A DNA stretch of 7,457 bases. Origin: an uncultured Lachnospiraceae bacterium (GTDB taxonomy: Bacteria > Bacillota > Clostridia > Lachnospirales > Lachnospiraceae). Location: contig CANQQN010000091.1 in assembly GCA_947625995.1 (NCBI GenBank), positions 1-7,457 on the forward strand, in the 5' to 3' direction. The position numbers and the translations under genes were made by a program. Position 1 is the stretch's first letter. Each line of letters opens with the position of its first letter. The notes under the pieces were generated by a model. It was not told the origin of the DNA, searched no databases, and saw only the letters and a list, made by a program, of their open reading frames with translations. Below are positions 1 through 4,778 of the stretch, piece by piece.

Positions 1-438
1 CACCACATCCGCCTGATACAGCAAAATATCCGCCGCCATCAGCACAGGATAGGTAAAGAGACCCGCATTGATATTGTCCGCATGCTTGCGGCTCTTGTCC
101 TTGAACTGTGTCATACGGCTCAGTTCTCCCATATAAGTGAAACAATTGAGGATCCACGCGAGCTCCGCATGGCCGGACACGTGGGACTGATAATAAATAC
201 AGTTCTTCTGGGGATCCAGACCGGCCGCAATATAAAGCGCCAGCAGATTTTGCGCTTTCTTGCGAAGATCCGCCGGATCTCTGCGGATCGTGATGGAATG
301 CAGATCCACAACACTGTAAAAGCATTCATATTCATCACTCAAAGTCACCCAATTTTTCAGCGCGCCGGCGTAATTGCCTAGTGTAAGTGTCCCTGTGGCC
401 TGCATACCGCTGAATAAGATCTTTTTGTCATTTAACAT
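1..438 (-). CDS. trpS: Tryptophan--tRNA ligase, N-terminal 146 residues (3' end outside window)
   Basis: Cytoplasmic class I aminoacyl-tRNA synthetase that charges tRNA-Trp with tryptophan using ATP. The reading frame is open from the ATG at 438 to the window edge, and its 146 codons cover less than half of a usual TrpS of about 330 residues. Visible family hallmarks are the N-terminal FSGMQATGTLTLGNY stretch (residues 9-23), whose TLGN is the Trp-specific form of the HIGH motif. Others are the DLHSIT segment (45-50), GELSRMTQFKDKS (104-116), and AGLFTYPVLMAADILLYQADVV running into the edge (125-146). The KMSKS loop would lie beyond the window. The start is chosen because GGAG (445-448) sits 6 bases upstream. 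The gene follows the TraX gene by 53 bases on the same strand and may be co-transcribed. That gap is too short for the T-box leader often found on trpS in Bacillota. No defect is seen in the visible part. Confidence 0.96.
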   Translation of the reverse strand, partial: MLNDKKILFSGMQATGTLTLGNYAGALKNWVTLSDEYECFYSVVDLHSITIRRDPADLRKKAQNLLALYIAAGLDPQKNCIYYQSHVSGHAELAWILNCFTYMGELSRMTQFKDKSRKHADNINAGLFTYPVLMAADILLYQADVV

Positions 439-444
439 AGTAAG

Positions 445-448
445 CTCC
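445..448 (-). promoter_or_regulatory. Ribosome binding site of trpS
   Basis: GGAG on the minus strand, 6 bases before the ATG at 438. It fixes the start of trpS and leaves 42 bases between the TraX stop codon and this site. Confidence 0.75.
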
Positions 449-454
449 GTTTCC

Positions 455-475
455 ATCCGGCAGTCCATGCCGGAT
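455..475 (-). repeat. Perfect 8-bp inverted repeat (hairpin) in the trpS leader
   Basis: ATCCGGCA and TGCCGGAT flank a 5-base loop, giving a stem with five G-C pairs in the transcript. It lies between the TraX stop (492) and the trpS ribosome binding site (445-448). On the minus strand the stem is followed by GGAAACGGAG rather than a U-run, so it is not a canonical intrinsic terminator. It could be an attenuating or stabilising mRNA structure, or chance. The function is unknown. The repeat itself is certain. Confidence 0.5.
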
Positions 476-491
476 CATATGATATTTTCGA

Positions 492-1289
492 TTATCCGAA
501 ACACACTCCGTATATTAAGTAAAGGAGCAGCAGATGGGCGGGATAGAACCCATAAAAAAACCATTTCATGCTTCTTCCCTTCTTCCCATTATATAAAAGG
601 ATGGGAAAAATTGCAAGAACCGCGGCATCCTGAACGGCAAATTTCATGTATTCTCCCAGATAACTGCTGCCGATCCCTTTCAGTCCTCCCGATACCTGCA
701 AATAGCTGATCAGATATTCCGGACGATTGTTTCCGGTGATATAATTCACAATAACAAAATAGATAGCAGCCGCCAGGGGATTTTTGCGGAAACAGTAAAA
801 ACCCAAAATAAAAAGTACCCCTTTATAGCTGTAATCTGTCTGCAATACACAGGCCAGCGCGCAGGCGCCTACGGCGATCACCAGAGGCAGCAGATCCTTC
901 AGCCACCCGAGGGCTTTCTTCTCCGGCTCCCATTTCCAGACCGTGTCTATGAGCCAGATTGTACAGAACCCGATCAACAGGGTAAAAAACACATTCTGGT
1001 TGTCCGGATAGTACCACGTGTAATGAAACGCCCTGTCAAAAAACGGCTCGCTGATGAGGCAAAACAGCGCCAACCGCGCCGCGTACGCCTTTTTGCTGTG
1101 CGTATGGGTAAATCCCTGCACAAGCAAGAAGCAGAAAATCGGAAAGGCAATGCGCCCGATGATGCGAAAATAAGTATAGGCAGCACCAAGCTGGATATAA
1201 AATACATATCCCACATGATCGATGAGCATTGTCACGATCGCGATGATTTTCAATTGAAATGTCGTCAGACCAAATCGCTTATCTTCCAT
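492..1289 (-). CDS. TraX family integral membrane protein
   Basis: A 265-residue polytopic membrane protein of the TraX family, named after the F-plasmid protein needed for N-acetylation of pilin. Chromosomal homologues such as this one have no established substrate, and an acyl- or acetyl-transfer role is inference. Family signatures are FQLKIIAIVTMLIDHVG (11-27), the RIIGRIAFPIFCFLLVQGF helix (42-60), LISEPFFDRAF (78-88), TDYSYKGVLFILGFY (151-165) and the C-terminal FYPAHLLLLYLIYG (248-261). About seven or eight hydrophobic helices are visible. The length is in the usual range for stand-alone TraX proteins and the frame is intact. The ATG lies inside the end of the upstream GH13 gene (11-base overlap), which suggests translational coupling. 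GGGGAA and AGAGA stretches upstream can serve ribosome binding. No pilin or conjugation gene is present in the window, so a conjugative role is not supported. Confidence 0.88.
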   Translation of the reverse strand: MEDKRFGLTTFQLKIIAIVTMLIDHVGYVFYIQLGAAYTYFRIIGRIAFPIFCFLLVQGFTHTHSKKAYAARLALFCLISEPFFDRAFHYTWYYPDNQNVFFTLLIGFCTIWLIDTVWKWEPEKKALGWLKDLLPLVIAVGACALACVLQTDYSYKGVLFILGFYCFRKNPLAAAIYFVIVNYITGNNRPEYLISYLQVSGGLKGIGSSYLGEYMKFAVQDAAVLAIFPILLYNGKKGRSMKWFFYGFYPAHLLLLYLIYGVCFG

Positions 1290-3138
1290 TTTCTCTATTC
1301 CCCGATAACACCATTACCGTTCTGCCCGGAACAACCAACTCTTTTTGATCGCCCGTCGGCTTCCCATTTTTTGTTTCCGTCACGTTTTCCTCCTCCGGAG
1401 CGCCCGTATCCAGAAGCACACGCCACGTCATGGACTTTGGCAGTTTTGGAAGCGCGAAGGAGTGTTCCAGCCAGTGAAAATTATATGCCACATACAAAAA
1501 ATCATAGGTTCTGTCCTTTGCAGATTCGCCCGTACAGTCGCAATACATAACCCCTACATGCCGGTTAAAAGCATCCAGTTCCGCATACCATGCCTTGCTG
1601 CCATGGAAAGAAAGATCGGGAAATCCACATCCCCTTATATCCATCATGCGGAGTTTGTCCTCTTTGCAAAGGATAGGATGATTGCGCCGCAGAACAATCA
1701 GTTTTTTTATAAATTCCCTGATCTCTCCGTAGCCGGAACGATTCCACTGCACCCATGAAATCTCATTGTCGAGACAATAAGGATTGTTGTTGCCCTCCTG
1801 AGAATTGCCCATCTCATCTCCCGCCAGAAGCATAGGGATACCCTGAGACAGATACAGCATGGCTGCTGCATTTTTGATCTGGCGCTTTCTTAAGGCAAGG
1901 ACCTTTTTCTTTCTTGTTCTGCCCTCTTCCCCGCAGTTCCAACTGAAATTATAGTTGTTACCGTCTCTGTTATCCTCCCCGTTGGCTTCATTGTGCTTCC
2001 GGTCATAGGCAACCACATCATGAAGAGTGAAACCGTTATGGCAGGCCATATAATTGACCACGCCAGTATATTCGGGCTGATCAGAAAGACGATACACAAA
2101 CGCGCCAAGCTGATCCTCATCCCCTTTAAGCAACCTGCGTCCGGTCTGTAAAAAATCCTCCCTGTAAAGAGCCAACCGCTTCGGCAGCTTTGCCGCCTGC
2201 GCATTGGAAAAATCCGCGGCATAAAGCTTGGTCCGCGACAAGATCGGATCGGTGACAAGCTCACTGACCGGCACGCCGTCGGTATTGATCTGAAAACCGT
2301 CCACATGATATTCCATAGTCCAAAATCGGATACAATCCAGTATCATATGTCCGTTGGTATTCTGAGGAAAATAGAACTCCATCATAATCTCTATTCCCGC
2401 TCTGTGGCAGGCTTTCACAAGCGTCTTAAATTCTCCGCAGGGATCGTCCCCGGCGGCATAAGACGCCTTGGGGGCAAAGAAAAACGCAGGTCCATATCCC
2501 CAATAATTCAGGGTGGTTCCGATCTCCCGGCCCACTCCGCCGCCCAAAGCAGTTTCACAAAACTCATAAGCGGGCATCAACACGATCTGATTGATCCCCA
2601 AATCTTGAAGATAAGAAAGCTTTTCAACAATTCCGAGGAATGTCCCTTTGTGTTTTACTCTGGAAGAACTGTGTTTTGTAAAACCGCGCACATGAAGGCT
2701 GTAGGAGACTACCTGACTCAGCGGGATCCGCAAAGGCGCGTCCCCCTCCCAGTCAAAATCGGCAAACCCAAATCCGCATCGCGTATCGGTAGTATCAACA
2801 GGCTTTCCGAAGACTTCTCTTCCCACAAGACGTCTGGCATAGCTGTCTGTCTGTACGCTTCCGTCGATCTCAAAATTATATTCATAAGCTTGAAAATCAA
2901 ACCCTGTCAGTTCCACCGACCACACATCACCCAGATGACGGCCCTTTTCCATCGGGATTTTCATGCAGGGCGCTGCTTCTCCTTTTTTATACAACAAAAG
3001 ACTACATGCTTTATCTTCCGGCACATAAATGGAAAAATTCACGCCGTTAAAGGTGCGTGTAACCCCAAAAGGCAGCGGAAAACCGCCCTTTATTTCAAAT
3101 TCTGTTCTATTGTGTACCTTACCGTTGTCTCCGCTCAT
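1279..3138 (-). CDS. GlgX/isoamylase-like GH13 protein lacking catalytic residues (probable debranching pseudoenzyme)
   Basis: A 619-residue cytoplasmic homologue of glycogen debranching enzymes (alpha-1,6-glucosidases of GH13). Order: CBM48-like N-terminal domain (about 15-115), a barrel (about 140-500) with NYWGYGPAFFFAP (211-223), HNEANGEDNRDG (382-393) and GIPMLLAGDEMGNSQ (433-447), and a C-terminal beta domain ending VVPGRTVMVL. GlgX is usually about 650 residues. The four GH13 signature regions are altered. Region I DVVFNH reads EFYFPQ (254-259). Region II GFRFD reads GFQIN, so the invariant Arg is Gln283 and the nucleophile Asp is Asn285. Region III KLIAEPW reads KLYAADF, so the acid/base Glu is Ala308. 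Region IV AHDGFTL reads CHNGFTL, so the stabilising Asp is Asn368. The domain B loop between regions I and II is nearly absent. The frame is otherwise intact, which argues against simple decay. The inferred role is glycogen binding or a regulatory subunit. GGAGGT lies 6 bases before the ATG, and the gene is first in a probable operon with traX and trpS. Confidence 0.9.
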   Translation of the reverse strand: MSGDNGKVHNRTEFEIKGGFPLPFGVTRTFNGVNFSIYVPEDKACSLLLYKKGEAAPCMKIPMEKGRHLGDVWSVELTGFDFQAYEYNFEIDGSVQTDSYARRLVGREVFGKPVDTTDTRCGFGFADFDWEGDAPLRIPLSQVVSYSLHVRGFTKHSSSRVKHKGTFLGIVEKLSYLQDLGINQIVLMPAYEFCETALGGGVGREIGTTLNYWGYGPAFFFAPKASYAAGDDPCGEFKTLVKACHRAGIEIMMEFYFPQNTNGHMILDCIRFWTMEYHVDGFQINTDGVPVSELVTDPILSRTKLYAADFSNAQAAKLPKRLALYREDFLQTGRRLLKGDEDQLGAFVYRLSDQPEYTGVVNYMACHNGFTLHDVVAYDRKHNEANGEDNRDGNNYNFSWNCGEEGRTRKKKVLALRKRQIKNAAAMLYLSQGIPMLLAGDEMGNSQEGNNNPYCLDNEISWVQWNRSGYGEIREFIKKLIVLRRNHPILCKEDKLRMMDIRGCGFPDLSFHGSKAWYAELDAFNRHVGVMYCDCTGESAKDRTYDFLYVAYNFHWLEHSFALPKLPKSMTWRVLLDTGAPEEENVTETKNGKPTGDQKELVVPGRTVMVLSGNRENGR

Positions 3139-3144
3139 TAATGC

Positions 3145-3150
3145 ACCTCC
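3145..3150 (-). promoter_or_regulatory. Ribosome binding site of the GH13 gene
   Basis: GGAGGT, six bases before the ATG at 3138. It is the best Shine-Dalgarno match in the window and settles the start. Confidence 0.85.
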
Positions 3151-3170
3151 CTGGTACCTATATAAATCAT

Positions 3171-3199
3171 AGTATACCTTTCTACACTGTTAAAATCAA
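3171..3199 (-). promoter_or_regulatory. Sigma-A type promoter of the GH13-traX(-trpS) operon
   Basis: On the minus strand TTGATT (3194-3199, 4 of 6 to consensus) is followed after exactly 17 bases by TATACT (3171-3176, 5 of 6). The -10 lies 33 bases upstream of the GH13 start codon and just downstream of the preceding gene's terminator, as expected for a new transcription unit. Confidence 0.75.
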
Positions 3200-3233
3200 G
3201 AAAAAGCATACAAACAGGCGGAATTTTCTATCC

Positions 3234-3252
3234 TTATCCCATTGCAGGATAA
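3234..3252. repeat. Small inverted repeat upstream of the GH13 promoter
   Basis: TTATCC and GGATAA separated by 7 bases, about 35 bp upstream of the -35 element. A second TATCC half lies next to it at 3229-3233. It could be an operator for an unknown regulator, but six-base arms at this spacing are also expected by chance in an AT-rich spacer. Confidence 0.25.
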
Positions 3253-3282
3253 TTCTGCGGCCGTGTTCTTATCTCATTATAC

Positions 3283-3318
3283 AAAAACAGAGTGTTTCGT
3301 TCCCGAAACACTCTGTTT
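3283..3318 (-). terminator. Intrinsic terminator of the LPQTG surface-protein gene
   Basis: A perfect 15-bp stem (3304-3318 pairing with 3285-3299) has a 4-base loop (3300-3303). Read on the minus strand it is followed by TTTTT overlapping the stem foot (3283-3287). It starts 16 bases after the TAA of the surface-protein gene. There is no T-run in the opposite direction, so it is directional. It separates the envelope genes from the GH13 operon. Confidence 0.93.
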
Positions 3319-3334
3319 GATGATCAGATACTAA

Positions 3335-4603
3335 TTACTGCTGGTCATTTTCTTTTTTCTTGAAAAGGATCGCACCGCCTGCAACCGCAGCCGCGCCAAA
3401 GGCCACAAGAACACCTGTGGAAACCACGCCGGTCTGAGGAAGATTCTGTGCATTCTTAGAACTTGTGCTGCTACTTCCGGTCTTGGCTGTGGAAGTCTTG
3501 TTGCCGGATGCATTGCTGCTGCCGGACGCATTATTGCTGCCGGATGCATTACCGCCTGCAGCATTGTCGCCGCTTGCTGCGTTGTCGCCACCGGATGCAT
3601 TGTCGCCGCCTGCAGCATTGTCGCTGCCATTGCCGTTATTTGTATTGCCGGCGCTGCCGCCTGCTGTTGCCTTTGCGGCATTGTAAAGTTCCATAGCACC
3701 TGCTGCGTCAACAGCTGAATCATAGAAGCAAACATCATCGATGCATACGCCTTCTACAGTACCTGAAGAACCTGTGTAACCCAGATATGCCTGTGTGGTC
3801 GCTTCTGAAAGCACTTCAAACATCAAAGGCATGGTAGTATTGCCTGCCTGTCCGCCGTTTTCTTCACCATGGTTGAAACGTTTGCCAAGGCCGCGCTCGC
3901 CTTCAACATCTACACCGTTGATGTATACGTTGTTCTGGCCACCTTCATTGCCTAAGGTAACAACCATATGTACCCACTGATCCGCGTTGTTCCTGAACTG
4001 CATTCCGTAATCCTGATACCACATGGTGTTTCTCAGGAAACCGCCGAAGTAAAGCATGCTGCCCTTATAATCAACATCGTCAAATCCGGCTGTGCTGATA
4101 CCGTATGCGTAATATCCGCTGATGTTCTCTGCTACGTCATCTTTCCCCTGCTCAGTCTTGTCAGGATGGACCACATTCTCTTTCTTGTCGGAAACAAAGC
4201 CTACCAGACCACAGCCGGAAACCGCAGTGGCGGGAGCCTTTACCCACATTGTGATCGTCGCGGAGGTCAAGCTCTTGCCTGCAAAAGGATTGGTATCCAG
4301 CTTCAGGCTACTGGGAGTGTTGATCTCAATATCCGTGCTGTTTTCCTCAAGCTCAGGATTTTCCTGTCTTGAAAGGTATCTGGAAGCAGTGCCGTCATGA
4401 AATTGGAGCACGTTGCCTCTCTCAGCGTCAGCCACAACTTCAGGAGCTGTACCATATCCGGTATCTGACAGACCTGCCAGACCGTTTTCAAAATCATATG
4501 TGGCAATCGCGTTGGGAGCTGCCTGAGCGGGAACTACAGGAAGCAAGCCAATGACCATTGCAGTAGCTGCAGCTACCGACAAGATCTTCTTTGTCATTTT
4601 CAT
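3335..4603 (-). CDS. LPQTG-anchored surface protein with LamG/concanavalin A-like domain
   Basis: A 422-residue secreted, wall-anchored protein. Order: signal peptide (1-28, charged start, hydrophobic core, AQA cleavage motif before APNA). Next is a LamG-like jelly-roll region (about 33-308) with ATYDFENGLAGLSD, SLTSATITMWVKAP (111-124), WVHMVVTLGN and NVYINGVDV (225-233), and VCIDDVCFYDSAV (286-298). Then come a Gly/Asn/Ser-rich stalk of degenerate hexapeptides (about 313-386), the sorting motif LPQTG (388-392), a hydrophobic helix (about 393-414) and a basic tail starting KKKEN. LamG-like domains often bind glycans or other ligands, but the ligand here is unknown. The frame is open for 45 more codons upstream, but the ATG at 4603 is chosen because it gives a proper signal peptide, is preceded by AAGGAG, and lies downstream of the promoter. 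It is probably a substrate of the adjacent sortase. A promoter and terminator make it a single-gene unit. Confidence 0.9.
   Translation of the reverse strand: MKMTKKILSVAAATAMVIGLLPVVPAQAAPNAIATYDFENGLAGLSDTGYGTAPEVVADAERGNVLQFHDGTASRYLSRQENPELEENSTDIEINTPSSLKLDTNPFAGKSLTSATITMWVKAPATAVSGCGLVGFVSDKKENVVHPDKTEQGKDDVAENISGYYAYGISTAGFDDVDYKGSMLYFGGFLRNTMWYQDYGMQFRNNADQWVHMVVTLGNEGGQNNVYINGVDVEGERGLGKRFNHGEENGGQAGNTTMPLMFEVLSEATTQAYLGYTGSSGTVEGVCIDDVCFYDSAVDAAGAMELYNAAKATAGGSAGNTNNGNGSDNAAGGDNASGGDNAASGDNAAGGNASGSNNASGSSNASGNKTSTAKTGSSSTSSKNAQNLPQTGVVSTGVLVAFGAAAVAGGAILFKKKENDQQ
3503..3625 (-). repeat. Degenerate 18-bp tandem repeat encoding a hexapeptide stalk
   Basis: Seven successive units (residues 327-367) follow the pattern G/S-D/N/S-N-A-A/S-G/S, for example GDNASG, GDNAAS, GDNAAG and SNNASG. 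One unit is shortened to five residues. At DNA level the units resemble GGCGACAATGCATCCGGT. The array forms the flexible spacer between the folded domain and the LPQTG signal and is a likely site of length variation by slippage or recombination. Confidence 0.8.
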
Positions 4604-4672
4604 AGTAATCAGTTCTCCTTTTTGATTCTTTACTGACCGCCCATAGCGGCCTGACCATATAATTTCAATTAC

Positions 4673-4701
4673 ATCATAGCACGCAAAGGGGAAAATAGCA
4701 A
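4673..4701 (-). promoter_or_regulatory. Extended -10 sigma-A type promoter of the LPQTG protein gene
   Basis: On the minus strand TTGCTA (4696-4701, 4 of 6) is followed after exactly 17 bases by TATGAT (4673-4678, 5 of 6), preceded by the TGn extension (TGCTATGAT). The -10 lies 69 bases upstream of the chosen start codon, giving a leader of about 60 bases. It places transcription start downstream of the sortase gene and within the longer open frame, supporting the ATG at 4603. Confidence 0.8.
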
Positions 4702-4710
4702 GCGTTTTCT
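4696..4710. promoter_or_regulatory. Candidate cre (CcpA) site overlapping the -35
   Basis: TAGCAAGCGTTTTCT fits the catabolite-responsive element consensus WTGNAANCGNWNNCW with one mismatch (A in place of the first T), and fits equally on the other strand. It is centred on CG at 4703-4704 and covers the -35 hexamer, a position expected to repress. CcpA control is inference from the motif only. Confidence 0.4.
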
Positions 4711-4740
4711 TGCGCAAAATAGACACTTTTTTGCGCAAAA
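4710..4740. promoter_or_regulatory. Two TTGCGCAAAA boxes, 21 bp apart, upstream of the promoter
   Basis: Identical 10-mers at 4710-4719 and 4731-4740, each with the palindromic core TTGCGCAA, start 21 bp apart. That is two helical turns, so they present the same DNA face. They lie immediately upstream of the -35 at 4696-4701. The arrangement suggests cooperative binding by a dimeric regulator. The regulator is not identifiable from the sequence. Confidence 0.5.
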
Positions 4741-4778
4741 ACGACGTTTCCGGAATCAGGAGATCCTCCCCTCTTTCA

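Noticed and set aside
474..483. TATGAT within the palindrome ATCATATGAT as a -10 for trpS
   Set aside because: No acceptable -35 lies 16-18 bases upstream, so a trpS promoter here is not supported.
1023..1550. 175-codon plus-strand frame across the TraX/GH13 junction
   Set aside because: It overlaps two well-supported minus-strand genes, shows no domain and no protein-like composition.
2305..3141. 278-codon open frame on the plus strand, antisense to the GH13 gene
   Set aside because: It is the exact shadow of a strongly supported gene, has no recognisable domain and lacks a convincing ribosome binding site. Long antisense frames are common opposite such genes.
3463..3696. Cys/Arg-rich and Leu/Pro-rich plus-strand frames of 73-77 codons
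   Set aside because: They are by-products of reading the hexapeptide-repeat DNA of the LPQTG protein on the other strand; the periodic composition comes from the repeat.
4604..4738. Upstream extension of the LPQTG protein reading frame by 45 codons
   Set aside because: It would bury the signal peptide, it covers the promoter elements, and the ATG at 4603 has an AAGGAG site and a normal signal sequence.
4739..4778. Possible terminator directly after the sortase gene
   Set aside because: Only a four-pair GGAG/CTCC stem with a 3-base loop is visible and no T-run follows it closely. Read-through into the surface-protein gene cannot be excluded.
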